Below are positions 26,811 to 35,810 of a stretch of DNA of 64,000 bases, piece after piece. The notes under the pieces are model-generated. The model did no database searches, was not told the origin of the DNA, and saw nothing but the letters and a program-made list of their open reading frames with translations. How positions within the stretch are numbered: the stretch's first letter is position 1; every line of letters begins with the position of its first letter. The DNA is taken from NCBI RefSeq assembly GCF_004137355.1, contig NZ_SDVB01000238.1, positions 248,001 through 312,000 on the forward strand, written 5' to 3'. Source of the DNA: Ciceribacter ferrooxidans (lineage in GTDB: Bacteria; Pseudomonadota; Alphaproteobacteria; Rhizobiales; Rhizobiaceae). The position numbers and the translations under genes are program-made.

Positions 26811-28238
26811 CTAAAGCAGCCACTCCGAAGTCTGCTGTTGCTGCGCCGGCATGACGTCGTCGAGCGAATAGGCCTTGATGTAGTCGATCTGCATTTCGGC
26901 GCCACCCGCAAGTCCGTCGGCAGGTGTTCCGGCCGATCCGCCGACGGCGAGGTTGACGATCATGTACATCGGATCGTGCATGTCGGCCGGCGTATCGGCG
27001 CGTGCGACGGCTACGTCGTCGAAGTACCAGACAATCTCCTCTTCCGTCCAAAGCACGCCGTAATTGTGAAAGCCCTCGGTGCCGGAAACCTGTACCGCGG
27101 TCGAGGTGGTGGTGCGCTGGCCGGTCTCGTTCGAATGGACACTCACATGCACGGTATTCGGGTCCTGTCCCCGCATCTCCACGACGTCGAGTTCCGGTGG
27201 CCAGGAGCCGTCTGCCGGCAGCAGCCAGAAGGCCGGCCAGGTTCCCTGTTCGTCCGGCATGTCGGCGCGGATTTCGAAATAGCCGTAGGTCTGCGCGAAG
27301 GAGGAATAGGTCGTCAGCATGCCCGAGGTGTAGTCATAGCCCTCGATTTCGGACTGGATGGATGGGGGCGCCTGTTCGGCGGTGATCGTAAGGACGCCGT
27401 TTTCCACGGAGAAAGGATTGACCTCCGACGTGCCTTCATAGGCCGGGTTGATGTACCATTGCAGCTCGCCATTGCCGGCAAGGGAGCTTCCCTTCTCTGG
27501 CGCCCACCAGAACTTCGGGTCCCATGTCCCGCCGCTGCCGTCGTTCAGCGAGAGAGTGTTGAAGTCATCCGAGAAGGTCTGCGTCAGATGGGAGCGATCG
27601 AGGGAGAGCCGGAACTGGTTTGCCCCGAGATCTCCGACCGCGACGTCCGCGAAGACGAGGCTTTCGCCGTCGCCGAGATCGAGCCGAACGTCGGTACCTT
27701 CCTGGGTCAGGTGAGAGGAGACCTCGGCGAAGGAGGTGAAGGCATAGCCTTCGAGGCGGATCGTGTCGTCGGCGCGGAAATCGGTGATGAGGTCACTGCC
27801 GTTGCCCTTGTCGACGATGAAGATGTCCGCGCCGCCGCCACCGGTCAGCACGTCGTTGCCGGCACCGCCGTCGAAGGTCTGGCGGTTCGAAGAGCCGCTG
27901 ATGATGTTGTCGAGGTCGTTGCCGAAGGCGTGGCGGACATCGCCGGTGACGCTGAGGTTCTCGAAGTTCTCCGGCAGCGTGTAGCTCATCCAGGTCTTGA
28001 TCGTGTCGATGCCTTCGCCCGGTGCTTCCACGGCGCGGTTGATCGTCGAGTAGAGATAGTAGATGTCGTCGCCGGTGCCGCCGTACATGGTGACGTTGAC
28101 CGAACTGTCTCCCCAGATCGAATCATTGCCCGCCGTGCCGTAAAGGCTCGGGCCGGAGCCGGTCGCGGAGAACCAGGCGGTGGAGGTGCCGCTGTAATAG
28201 AGGGGAATGCCGAGGGCGTTTTCTACGGATCGGGCCAT
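26811..28238 (-). CDS. Secreted GH16 glycanase with RTX repeats (ExsH/PlyA-like)
   Basis: A 475-residue protein with no Sec signal. Residues 34-160 hold glycine-aspartate RTX repeats (G-T-A-G-N-D-S-I-W-G, Y-G-G-T-G-D-D, G-G-A-G-N-D-V-L-T-G) that bind calcium and go with type I secretion. Residues about 223-460 form a GH16 domain whose catalytic motif E-L-D-V-V-E is at 349-354. In rhizobia ExsH and PlyA have this composition and shorten succinoglycan or acidic EPS, so an exopolysaccharide-trimming role is likely. The start has AAAGAGGT upstream. Confidence 0.88.
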   Translation of the reverse strand: MARSVENALGIPLYYSGTSTAWFSATGSGPSLYGTAGNDSIWGDSSVNVTMYGGTGDDIYYLYSTINRAVEAPGEGIDTIKTWMSYTLPENFENLSVTGDVRHAFGNDLDNIISGSSNRQTFDGGAGNDVLTGGGGADIFIVDKGNGSDLITDFRADDTIRLEGYAFTSFAEVSSHLTQEGTDVRLDLGDGESLVFADVAVGDLGANQFRLSLDRSHLTQTFSDDFNTLSLNDGSGGTWDPKFWWAPEKGSSLAGNGELQWYINPAYEGTSEVNPFSVENGVLTITAEQAPPSIQSEIEGYDYTSGMLTTYSSFAQTYGYFEIRADMPDEQGTWPAFWLLPADGSWPPELDVVEMRGQDPNTVHVSVHSNETGQRTTTSTAVQVSGTEGFHNYGVLWTEEEIVWYFDDVAVARADTPADMHDPMYMIVNLAVGGSAGTPADGLAGGAEMQIDYIKAYSLDDVMPAQQQQTSEWLL

Positions 28239-28305
28239 GGGTACCTCTTTCGTTTCCGATCCCCAAGCCCACCTTGTGCAACCGTAGCATGCGGATGCAC
28301 ATTCG

Positions 28306-28321
28306 TCAGTATGCGTACTGA
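28306..28321. promoter_or_regulatory. Small inverted repeat upstream of the GH16 gene
   Basis: TCAGTA and TACTGA flank a 4-base centre, about 70 bases before the GH16 gene start. The location suits an operator. No regulator is assigned. Confidence 0.35.
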
Positions 28322-28375
28322 ATAAAAATCTCGCAGGTGCGAAAAGGTTCCCTCAGCGGTGTCCGCGACCTCGTT

Positions 28376-30070
28376 TCACACGAGCAGCATGAACTTGTCG
28401 ACGTCGACCATGCCGCGGTCGGAAATCTTCAGATGCGGGATGACCGGCAGCGGCAGGAAGGCGACCTGCAGGAAGGGTTCCTGGAGCGTGGTGCCGAGCG
28501 CATAGGCCGCCTGGCGGAGATGATGGAGCGTGTCGCGCACGGTCTCGTAGGGTTCGAGGCTCATCAGCCCCGCGACGGGGAGGGCGATTTCGCCCGTCAC
28601 CTTGCCGCCATCGACCACCACGAAGCCGCCCTTGATCTCGCCGAGGCGGTTGGCGGCGAGCGCCATGTCATCCTCGTTGACGCCGACGACGCAGATATTG
28701 TGGCTGTCGTGCCCGACGGTCGAAGCGATCGCGCCGCGTTTCAGCCCGAAGCCCTGGACGAAGCCGTTGGCGTGGTTGCCGTTCTTGCCGTGGCGCTCGA
28801 TGACGGCGACCTTGATGATGTCGCGGTCGAGATCGACGGCGGTCTGGTTGCCGGAGGTCGGCAGACGGTAGCGACGGTGTTCGGTGATGATCTTGCCGGG
28901 CAGGACGCCGATCACGGGCGTCTCGCGTTCCGTCACCGGCACGCCGAAGTCGGCCGCCTTCACGATCCGCGCCTTGACGCTGTCCAGGCCGACGGGGGCG
29001 ACCGGCTTGCGGGTGGCGAAGAGTTCGGGCGTCACACGCCGGCCGGCGGCAAACACCATCTCGGCCTGGCAGTTTTCGAGGCTGTCGACGACGACGAGGT
29101 CGGCCCGCCAGCCCGGCGCGACGAGACCGCGGTCGCGGAGCCCGAAGGCGCGTGCGGCGGAAATCGAGGCGGCGCGGTAGACGGCGATCGGCTCGACCCC
29201 GTTTCTGATCGCCTCGCGGATCATGTAGTCGAGATGGCCCTGTTCGGCGATGTCGAGCGGGTTGCGGTCGTCGGTGCAGAGCGCGAGGAAGGGCGAGAGC
29301 CGTTCAGTGAGGATCGGCATCAGGGCGTGGAGATCCTTCGACACGGACCCCTCGCGCACGAGGATGTGCATGCCCTTGCGGATCTTTTCGAGCGCTTCCG
29401 TGGCGGTGGTGCACTCATGGTCGGTGCGGATGCCGGCTGAGAGATAGCCGTTCAGGTCGTTGCCGGAGAGAAGCGGCGAATGGCCGTCGATATGGCCGCC
29501 TTGGAAGGCTTCGAGCTTGGCCATGCAGACGGGATCCTTGTGGATCACGCCCGGAAAATTCATGAATTCGGCAAGCCCGATGACCTTCGGATGGCTGCGG
29601 AAGGGCAGGAGCCGCTCGATCGGCAGGTCGGCGCCGGAGGTTTCGAGATGGGTCGCCGGAACGCAGGAGGAGAGCTGGACACGGATGTCCATGATCGTTT
29701 CCAGCGCGCTGTCGAGGAAGAACTGGATGCCCTCGGTGCCGAGCACATTGGCGATCTCGTGCGGATCGCAGATGACGGTCGTTACGCCGTAAGGCAGCAC
29801 ACAGCGGTCGAACTCGTGGGGTGTCACCAGCGAGCTTTCGATGTGGAGATGGGTGTCGATGAAGCCCGGCACGGCGATGCGGCCGGAAATGTCGATTTCC
29901 TCGCGACCGCGATAATCGCCGCATGTGCCGACCACCGTGCCACCGCAGATCGCGATGTCGGATGCCACGAGTTCCCCGGTAACGAGATCGAAGAAGCGCC
30001 CGCCCTTGAGCACGATATCGGCCGGCTCGCGTCCCGTTCCCTGATCGATGCGGCGTTCGAGGTCGGTCAT
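28376..30070 (-). CDS. ade: Adenine deaminase
   Basis: A 564-residue amidohydrolase converting adenine to hypoxanthine, the substrate of XdhAB. Metal-site motif [13 protein letters not shown] is near residue 74, then [19 protein letters not shown] and L-C-T-D-D-R, all in AdeC/Ade order; the C-terminal adenine-deaminase domain is complete. The start at 30070 is chosen over an ATG 8 codons earlier for the CGGAGA site. It completes the purine-base entry routes in this window. Confidence 0.95.
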   Translation of the reverse strand: MTDLERRIDQGTGREPADIVLKGGRFFDLVTGELVASDIAICGGTVVGTCGDYRGREEIDISGRIAVPGFIDTHLHIESSLVTPHEFDRCVLPYGVTTVICDPHEIANVLGTEGIQFFLDSALETIMDIRVQLSSCVPATHLETSGADLPIERLLPFRSHPKVIGLAEFMNFPGVIHKDPVCMAKLEAFQGGHIDGHSPLLSGNDLNGYLSAGIRTDHECTTATEALEKIRKGMHILVREGSVSKDLHALMPILTERLSPFLALCTDDRNPLDIAEQGHLDYMIREAIRNGVEPIAVYRAASISAARAFGLRDRGLVAPGWRADLVVVDSLENCQAEMVFAAGRRVTPELFATRKPVAPVGLDSVKARIVKAADFGVPVTERETPVIGVLPGKIITEHRRYRLPTSGNQTAVDLDRDIIKVAVIERHGKNGNHANGFVQGFGLKRGAIASTVGHDSHNICVVGVNEDDMALAANRLGEIKGGFVVVDGGKVTGEIALPVAGLMSLEPYETVRDTLHHLRQAAYALGTTLQEPFLQVAFLPLPVIPHLKISDRGMVDVDKFMLLV

Positions 30071-30247
30071 GCGGCGTCTCCGATTCTTGTCCATCCGGCA
30101 TCACTGTAGCGGCTGACGAGGGGCGTGGGGAAGGGCCGAGCTGTCGGCGTTGCTTTGGCAAACGCCTCCTCGTGCGGCGCCGTCGTCCCGGCGCCAGGTC
30201 GAATCGGTTTCCGTCAGCCGTTCCGTCGTCGAAATCTGCCCGACCTA

Positions 30248-30658
30248 TCAGTCCGCGGCTTGCGCCGCATCGAAGCGGGCGTCGACGGGGACGCCGAGCG
30301 CGACCGCGAGCGCATTGGTCTGGCTGGCGAGCGCGATGACGTCGAGGAGCTCGGCATGCATCTGCGGCGTCAGACCTTTCACCCTGGCCGCCGCCGAATG
30401 GGAGTGGATGCAATAGCTGCAGCCATTGACGACGGACACGGCGATATAGATCAGCTCCTTCACCAGAGGGTCGAGCGCGCCCGGTGCCATGACCGATTGC
30501 GCCTTCTCCCAGACGGCCCGAAGCTGGGTCGGATCATGGGCCAGGACCCGCCAGAAGTTGTTGACGTAATCGGTCCCGCGGCGTTCGCGGATTTCGTTGA
30601 AGACGGCGAGCGCTTCCGCACTCGCCTCCTTGTCGGTGAGCAGGGGAAAGACCGCCAT
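30248..30658 (-). CDS. AhpD/carboxymuconolactone decarboxylase-like protein
   Basis: A 136-residue all-helical protein. The redox or catalytic motif N-G-C-S-Y-C-I-H-S-H has C80, C83 and H87 in the AhpD pattern, so a peroxidase or thiol-relay role is more likely than lactone decarboxylation. Its ATG overlaps the stop of the cyclase-family gene by 4 bases (ATGA), so the two are translationally coupled and may act on one substrate. Confidence 0.85.
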   Translation of the reverse strand: MAVFPLLTDKEASAEALAVFNEIRERRGTDYVNNFWRVLAHDPTQLRAVWEKAQSVMAPGALDPLVKELIYIAVSVVNGCSYCIHSHSAAARVKGLTPQMHAELLDVIALASQTNALAVALGVPVDARFDAAQAAD

Positions 30659-31470
30659 CAGACAAGCGCCAGAATGCGGGCAGGGCCGCCGGTGCCGCCC
30701 TTGTGCTTCGGTGCGCCGACGACGATCGTCGCGCCCTTGACCGGCAGCTCTTCGAGGTTGTTCAGGCATTCGATCCCGTAGCGCCCGGCCGGCAGCCAGG
30801 TGTTGTGCACGGCGAAGTCGGCCGAGTTGCCAGGGTCGAGCGACAGCGTGTCGACGCCGATGGCGGCGACGTCGAGCGTCGCGAGCAGATCGGTTGCCGA
30901 CTTCCCGAAGCCGGGGAAGGCAAACTTGCCGGCGCCGTCCGTCCGGAAGGATGGGTCGGTCACCTTCTTCGACCAACCGGATCGTAGTGCCACCACGGCA
31001 CCCTTCGGGATCTCGCCGTTGGCGCTGATCCAGGCCTCGATGTCAGCGGCCTCGACCGTCGCGTTGGCGTCGTCCTTCGCCTTGTCGGTTATGTCGATGA
31101 TGGCGAGCGGCGCCACCAGCTTTTCCGGTTCGATCTGGTCGACGCTCTTGCCGTCGGCGCTGAAATGGAACGGTGCGTCGATGTGCGTGCCGGTGTGTTC
31201 GAAGATCGTCAGCTTGTGGATCTGGTAGCCGTTCTTCGCGATCTCCACGGCCCACTCGTATTCGATGCCGGGATTGCCGTCGAAGGTCGGGAAGGACCCG
31301 TCATAGGCGTGGGTCAGGTCCACCACCTTGCCCGGGCTCTGCTGTGCCAGCACCGGCGTCTTCACGCCGCTCCCGACGACCGCGGCGCCCGCAATCGCCA
31401 TGCCCGTGAACAGGGAGCGTCGCGACAGCATGTTCTGCTTCACATTCTCGATCACGCAATGATTGCACAT
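30658..31470 (-). CDS. Tat-exported cyclase-family (kynurenine-formamidase-like) metal hydrolase
   Basis: A 270-residue protein with a twin-arginine segment (L-S-R-R-S-L-F-T-G-M, residues 15-24) and a hydrophobic stretch to about 40, ending at an alanine site, so export folded by Tat is expected. The mature domain has the family signature H-T-G-T-H-I-D-A-P-F-H at 92-102 and later G-V-D-T-L-S-L-D-P-G. The conserved short prefix M-C-N-H-C-V-I-E-N-V before the twin arginines is typical of this subfamily. GGAGAGG lies upstream. Substrate unknown. Confidence 0.85.
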   Translation of the reverse strand: MCNHCVIENVKQNMLSRRSLFTGMAIAGAAVVGSGVKTPVLAQQSPGKVVDLTHAYDGSFPTFDGNPGIEYEWAVEIAKNGYQIHKLTIFEHTGTHIDAPFHFSADGKSVDQIEPEKLVAPLAIIDITDKAKDDANATVEAADIEAWISANGEIPKGAVVALRSGWSKKVTDPSFRTDGAGKFAFPGFGKSATDLLATLDVAAIGVDTLSLDPGNSADFAVHNTWLPAGRYGIECLNNLEELPVKGATIVVGAPKHKGGTGGPARILALV

Positions 31471-31558
31471 CGGGTTTCATCCTCTCCAAATGGACTGGCA
31501 GGGAGAGAGTAGCGGATGGGGAGGGTTCGGCAAGTGGCAGGGCCGGCCCGAGAGCGGG

Positions 31559-31996
31559 TCAGGCGGAGGGAAGCGCCAGTTCCTTCAGCGGCTTGCCTCC
31601 GTCGATAAACAGCCTGCCGTGCGGTGCGAGAGCGGCGGCGATCCTTTTCAAAGCCTGCTCTCCGGCTTCGGGGTGGCGCCCGTCGAGGGCGCCGACACGG
31701 ATCGCCACGGCAAGATCGAACGGGTCCTCGCCGTCACCCAGCGCGAATTCCTCGGCGCTCGCCTGCCGGAAGGACAGGGCATTCGGGAAAGTGAAGGCGG
31801 CGAGCGAGGCACGCGCCGCGTCGACGGCCTTGGCGGACCGGTCGATGCCGAGGATGAAGCACGCGCCCGACAGCCGCTCGGCGATGAGGCGGGCGAGGAC
31901 GCCGGGGCCGCAGCCGATCTCGAGGATACGCATGCCGGACGTCAGCGGCAGGGCATCGGCGATCTCGACGTGACGTTGCGATGCCTTTGCCGCCAT
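31559..31996 (-). CDS. Small class I SAM-dependent methyltransferase
   Basis: A 145-residue protein with motif I L-E-I-G-C-G-P-G (residues 25-32), the motif II acidic residue in G-I-D-R and the later F-D-L-A-V-A-I-R-V. It is shorter than most class I enzymes (about 200) and ends soon after strand 5, so it may be a minimal form. It is 3 bases downstream of the epimerase-like gene. The substrate is unknown. Confidence 0.75.
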   Translation of the reverse strand: MAAKASQRHVEIADALPLTSGMRILEIGCGPGVLARLIAERLSGACFILGIDRSAKAVDAARASLAAFTFPNALSFRQASAEEFALGDGEDPFDLAVAIRVGALDGRHPEAGEQALKRIAAALAPHGRLFIDGGKPLKELALPSA

Positions 31997-31999
31997 CGT

Positions 32000-32869
32000 C
32001 TATTCCCTGATCTCGACCGCAAACCCGAAACGCATGCTCTCGCCCGCCGCCAGAGCCACCGTATAGGGTCTCTCGACCAGTTCGGCCGTGCCGCCGGCAT
32101 GGGCCGCCATGCCGTGCCAGGGCTCGATACAGAGGAAGGGGGCGCCGGGTTTCTGCCAGAGCGCCACATTGGGCAGGTTTTCGAAGATGAAGTGGAGCTT
32201 CGGTCCGTCGTCCGCACCGTAGGCGAGGCCGGTGCCGGCGTCTTCGGGGAAGATCAGCGCATCGTTTTCGAAGAGTGAAGGTTCGAGCTCCAGCCGTCCC
32301 GCCTCGAAGGGCGAGCCGTGCAGAGTCTTTCCGATCAGGCCGTTCTCCAGTTGTATGACGCCCGGTTCGGCGCCGTTGTCGAGGATCACCCGATGCGTCT
32401 TGCCTGCCGCGCCGGGCAGGGGCCAGAGAAAGGCCGGGTGAAAGCCGATGCCGAAGGGCAGCGGGCTCTCTCCCGGATTGTTCACCTCGGCGGTAACGGT
32501 CAGGGTCCGGCCGTCGAGGCGATGCTCGACCACGAGGCTGAAATCGAAGGGATAGACCTCACGTGTCGCCTCCGTCGAGACGAGGCGATGCCGGCAGGCA
32601 GCTTTCGTGCGATCGATGAGGTCGAAGACGCGTCGCCGGGCAAAGCCGTGCTGCGCCATGGGATAGGTCTTGCCGTTGACGGCGATGAGGTCGCCCGGCG
32701 CCTTGCCGACGATCGGAAACAGGATCGGCGAGCGACCCGTCCACCATCGGGCATCGCCGTTCCAGAGAAAATCGCGACCGTCTGCGGTTCGCAGCGACTG
32801 CATCTCGGCACCGAGAGGATGCACTTCGACGGCAAGCTCTTCGTTCTCGATCAGAATTGTCTCGGACAT
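32000..32869 (-). CDS. Aldose-1-epimerase-like sugar mutarotase
   Basis: A galactose-mutarotase-fold protein of 289 residues, read from ATG 32869; a GTG two codons earlier is equally close to the AAAGGCGG site. The LacX/YphB branch is suggested by E-V-H-P-L-G-A-E-M-Q-S-L, Q-H-G-F-A-R and the G-I-G-F-H-P-A-F segment. It should act on the anomeric carbon of a hexose. It is followed closely by the methyltransferase gene. Confidence 0.82.
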   Translation of the reverse strand: MSETILIENEELAVEVHPLGAEMQSLRTADGRDFLWNGDARWWTGRSPILFPIVGKAPGDLIAVNGKTYPMAQHGFARRRVFDLIDRTKAACRHRLVSTEATREVYPFDFSLVVEHRLDGRTLTVTAEVNNPGESPLPFGIGFHPAFLWPLPGAAGKTHRVILDNGAEPGVIQLENGLIGKTLHGSPFEAGRLELEPSLFENDALIFPEDAGTGLAYGADDGPKLHFIFENLPNVALWQKPGAPFLCIEPWHGMAAHAGGTAELVERPYTVALAAGESMRFGFAVEIRE

Positions 32870-32949
32870 GGTCACACCCGCCTTTCACGTGCCGACCATA
32901 GCGCATGGGTACCGGCCGTCGCCAGCGCCAACACGCGGCGCGTCCCGGT

Positions 32950-33351
32950 TTACGTCCGCGGTTTCGCCGCTACTGCCTCGACCGGATGGCCGGCCGTCCG
33001 CCATGCGGTGAAGCCGCCCTCCAGATGGCAGACGCTCTCGAGCCCCATCTCCTGCGCCGTCTTCGTCGCGAGCGCAGAGCGCCAGCCGCTCGCGCAGAAG
33101 AAGACGAAGCGACTGTTCCCGGCGAAAACGGGCTTGTGGTACGGGCTCTCGGGGTCGATCCAGAATTCCAGCATGCCGCGCGGACAGGAGAAGGCACCTT
33201 CAATCGTGCCTTCCCGTTCCCGCTCCCGCGGATCCCGCAGGTCGACGAAGATCACGTCGCCGCGCCCGTGCAGTGTCCTCGCCTCTGCCGCGTCAATTGC
33301 CTCGACGACCGCATTCGCCTCGTCGAGCAGGGCTTTGTACCCCTTCTTCAT
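32950..33351 (-). CDS. Rhodanese-like domain protein
   Basis: A 133-residue single-domain sulfurtransferase. V-I-F-V-D-L-R-D is the conserved beta-strand and the active loop is C-A-S-G-W-R (C86-R91). The start at 33351 has AGGAGG at 6 bases; a longer frame upstream is arginine-rich and unlikely to be translated. It is divergent from the SDR gene, across a region with two palindromes. Thiosulfate is the usual test substrate; the biological one is unknown. Confidence 0.88.
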   Translation of the reverse strand: MKKGYKALLDEANAVVEAIDAAEARTLHGRGDVIFVDLRDPREREREGTIEGAFSCPRGMLEFWIDPESPYHKPVFAGNSRFVFFCASGWRSALATKTAQEMGLESVCHLEGGFTAWRTAGHPVEAVAAKPRT

Positions 33352-33463
33352 TCCTGTCCTCCTACGGCGCAAGGACGCCGCTCTCCCGTTCTGTCGCCGC
33401 ATGGGACCATAGCAGCCCGGCCGTCGCTGTCACCGGATGCCTTGGTCTGAGGCAGCACTATAC

Positions 33464-33483
33464 ATTCAACCATGTGGTTGACT
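33464..33483. promoter_or_regulatory. Palindrome 1, overlapping the -35 of the SDR promoter
   Basis: ATTCAACCATGTGGTTGACT is a near-perfect 20-base dyad. Its last six bases are the -35 hexamer TTGACT. Same core as the perfect palindrome 50 bases downstream. Confidence 0.75.
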
Positions 33484-33506
33484 ATCTTGCTGAAACGGTC
33501 TATGAA
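33478..33506 (+). promoter_or_regulatory. Predicted promoter of the SDR gene
   Basis: TTGACT (33478-33483) and TATGAA (33501-33506) are spaced by 17 bases. The predicted transcription start, about 33513, falls at the edge of the second palindrome. Confidence 0.6.
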
Positions 33507-33513
33507 AGGCAAC

Positions 33514-33533
33514 ATTCAACCATATGGTTGAAT
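33514..33533. promoter_or_regulatory. Palindrome 2, at the transcription start of the SDR gene
   Basis: ATTCAACCATATGGTTGAAT is a perfect 20-base palindrome. The dyad centres of the two sites are 50 bases apart, about five helical turns. Confidence 0.8.
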
Positions 33534-33588
33534 TATGTCTGTGATGTGCGGCAGGGCCTGCCGTTCGCACCATCCCGCGGAGGTTTCC

Positions 33589-34386
33589 ATGCTTCTCTCC
33601 AACAAGAACATTGTCATTTTCGGCGGCTCGGGAGCGATAGGTTCCGCGGTCGCCGGCGCTTGCCTCTCCGAGGGCGCCAGGGTTTTCATCGGCGCACGGG
33701 ATGCGCAGCGCCTCGCGGCGGCGGCGTCGTCGCTCGACATAGGGCAGGGGATGCCGGCGACCTTCGTCGTGGATACGCAGCAGGCGGATATGGTCGCCCG
33801 CTCCATCGTTCAGATCGCGGCGCAGGTGGACGAGATCGACGTGGTGATGGACGCGACGAGTGTGCCGCATGACCAGGGCTCGCAAATCGATACTCTCGAT
33901 CTCGGCACCTTCATGACCCCGGTCCACGGCGTTCTCACGTCGCTGTTCAACACCACGACGGCCACACTGCCGCATATGGGCAAGAGGCGCCAGGGTCTCG
34001 TGCTGACGCTGACGACGCCGGGCGGTCGCACCGCCGTGCCGGGTCATCTCGGAAACAGCGTCGCGTCCGCCGGCGTCGAAGCCTTTACGCGGGTGCTCGC
34101 CGCCGAACTCGGCCCGCGCAACATCCGCGCAGTCTGTCTCGGTCCGCACGCGCTCTCCGATGCGCCGAAGGCCGGCTCCTATACGGCGAAGCTGTTTGCG
34201 CCGAAGGCGGCCGCAATGGGCATGACCGTCGATGAATGGCTCGGCGCGGCGGCCGGCACCACCATGCTCGGACGTCTGCCGACGCTGAAGGACGTCGCCC
34301 AGACGGCGGCCTTCCTGATGTCGGACAGGGCGCGCGCCATGACGGCCGCCTATGTGAACCTCACCTCGGGCATGATCGCCGACTGA
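33589..34386 (+). CDS. Atypical SDR-fold protein lacking the Tyr-Lys catalytic pair
   Basis: A 265-residue Rossmann protein with cofactor loop G-G-S-G-A-I-G (residues 12-18). Where typical enzymes have Y-x-A-S-K-A-A-V-E-A-F, this one reads N-S-V-A-S-A-G-V-E-A-F, so tyrosine and lysine are both replaced. The rest, including T-R-V-L-A-A-E-L-G-P-R-N-I-R and a C-terminal N-L-T-S-G, is SDR-like. The ATG at 33589 has CGGAGG upstream. Either the chemistry differs or the protein is a binding or regulatory form. Its promoter carries two strong palindromes, so expression is expected to be repressed. Confidence 0.8.
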   Translation: MLLSNKNIVIFGGSGAIGSAVAGACLSEGARVFIGARDAQRLAAAASSLDIGQGMPATFVVDTQQADMVARSIVQIAAQVDEIDVVMDATSVPHDQGSQIDTLDLGTFMTPVHGVLTSLFNTTTATLPHMGKRRQGLVLTLTTPGGRTAVPGHLGNSVASAGVEAFTRVLAAELGPRNIRAVCLGPHALSDAPKAGSYTAKLFAPKAAAMGMTVDEWLGAAAGTTMLGRLPTLKDVAQTAAFLMSDRARAMTAAYVNLTSGMIAD

Positions 34387-34436
34387 GGCGGCGACAGACC
34401 GGTCACGGGCGTTCCCTGCCTCGCCCAAAACGCAAG

Positions 34437-34462
34437 AAGGCGGCTCTGTCGCCAGCCGCCTT
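34437..34462. terminator. Bidirectional hairpin between SDR and binding-protein genes
   Basis: AAGGCGGCT and AGCCGCCTT form a perfect 9-base stem with an 8-base loop in the gap between two convergent genes. Confidence 0.65.
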
Positions 34463-34487
34463 CCCGATTCTCTGTCGTTTCGCGACC

Positions 34488-35594
34488 CTACTCGGCCGGG
34501 ACGATCTTGCCGTCTTCCCACTTGTAGAGCGAGAAGGCCTGCGAAGTGAGGTCGCCGGTTTCGCCATAGGTGACCTTGCCGATCGCGGTTGCGATCGGTT
34601 CGCCGCTCTTCAGCGCCGTTGCGACGGCTTCCGCATCTTCGGCGCTTCCGGCCTTCTCGATGCCGGCCTTCAATACTTCGACGGCCGCATAGGCGTTGAG
34701 GGTAAAGGCTTCGGCCGGAATGTTGGCGGCGGCGAGCGCATCGGCGGCTGCCTTCGAGTCCGGGTTCTTCAACGCATCGGAGGCATTGGTGAAGACAGTG
34801 CCGGCCGCGGCTTCGGTGCCGATCGTCCAGAACTCGGTGTTCGACAGGCCGTCGCCGCCGATCAGCGTCGCGTTGACGTTGACGTCGCGCATCTGGCGGA
34901 CGAGCAGGCCGGCCTCCGGATGGTAACCGCCGAAGTAGACGACGTCGACGTTCTCGGCCTTGAGGCGGGTGGTCAGCGCGCTGAAGTCCTTGTCCCCAGG
35001 CGTGAGTGCGTCGTTGAAGACTTCAGTGATGCCGCCTTCGTTCAGCGTCTTCTTGAAGGCGTCGGCGAGACCTTTGCCGTACTGGCCCTTGTCGTTGATG
35101 ATGGCGATCTTCTTGCCCTTGAACGCGCCGAGCACGTATTTCGCGGCGACTTCCGCCTGCTGGTCGTCACGGCCGCAGGTGCGCAGGATGTTGGTGAGGC
35201 CGCGGTTGGTGAGGTCCGGGGCGGTAGCGGTCGGCGTCACCATGAGGACGCCGTTTTCGGCAAGGACGTCGGAGGCCGGAATGGCGACACCCGAGGTCAC
35301 CGGGCCGACGACGAAGCGGACGCCTTCGCCGACCAGCTGGTTCGCTGCCGAAACGCCCTGTTTCGGTTCACCGGCGTCGTCGGCGACCTTCAGGACGACC
35401 TGCTCGCCGAGAATGCCGCCGTTCTTGTTGATTTCCTTGACGGCGGTTTCGGCGCCGTTCTTCACCTGCTCGCCATAGGCGGCGACCGGGCCGGTCAGCG
35501 GTGCGATCAGGCCGAGGACGATTTCGGCATGGGCTGCTTGTACGAATGCCAGCGAGGCAACCAGGGCGGTGCCCGTCAAGAGTTTCAGGTTCAT
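34488..35594 (-). CDS. Branched-chain amino-acid-type ABC transporter substrate-binding protein
   Basis: A 368-residue periplasmic protein of the LivJ/BraC family, with signal peptide ([16 protein letters not shown], cut after A-H-A). Family segments [23 protein letters not shown] and [12 protein letters not shown] follow. The start at 35594 has AAGGAG upstream. No permease or ATPase is adjacent, so it must use components encoded elsewhere. Ligand probably Leu/Ile/Val or a related amino acid. Confidence 0.92.
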   Translation of the reverse strand: MNLKLLTGTALVASLAFVQAAHAEIVLGLIAPLTGPVAAYGEQVKNGAETAVKEINKNGGILGEQVVLKVADDAGEPKQGVSAANQLVGEGVRFVVGPVTSGVAIPASDVLAENGVLMVTPTATAPDLTNRGLTNILRTCGRDDQQAEVAAKYVLGAFKGKKIAIINDKGQYGKGLADAFKKTLNEGGITEVFNDALTPGDKDFSALTTRLKAENVDVVYFGGYHPEAGLLVRQMRDVNVNATLIGGDGLSNTEFWTIGTEAAAGTVFTNASDALKNPDSKAAADALAAANIPAEAFTLNAYAAVEVLKAGIEKAGSAEDAEAVATALKSGEPIATAIGKVTYGETGDLTSQAFSLYKWEDGKIVPAE

Positions 35595-35776
35595 TTTCGT
35601 CTCCTTGGATGGGCCCTTCGGCCCGGGCTCGGCACCGTTCGTCTCCCGCGGCTTCCGGTTCGGGAACTGCCGGATCGGTGCTTCGTTGATGGCTATCGAA
35701 GTCGCGGATGCGACAATAGCGTGAAAGGCGAGGAAAGGTAACATGCCTTGCGTGCAAAGGCGCGCCGGCGGGGTAG

Positions 35777-35799
35777 CCTCCCCCGCCGGGCGGGGGAGG
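35777..35799. terminator. G/C-rich palindrome downstream of the aminotransferase gene
   Basis: CCTCCCCCGCC and GGCGGGGGAGG are perfect 11-base arms around one base, starting 11 bases past the aminotransferase stop. It could terminate or be part of a dispersed palindromic repeat. Confidence 0.5.
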
Positions 35800-35810
35800 G
35801 ATCTTGTGGA

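Noticed and set aside
35777-35799. Possible CRISPR-like or origin palindrome
   Set aside because: A single G/C-rich dyad without repetition, better explained as terminator or intergenic repeat.
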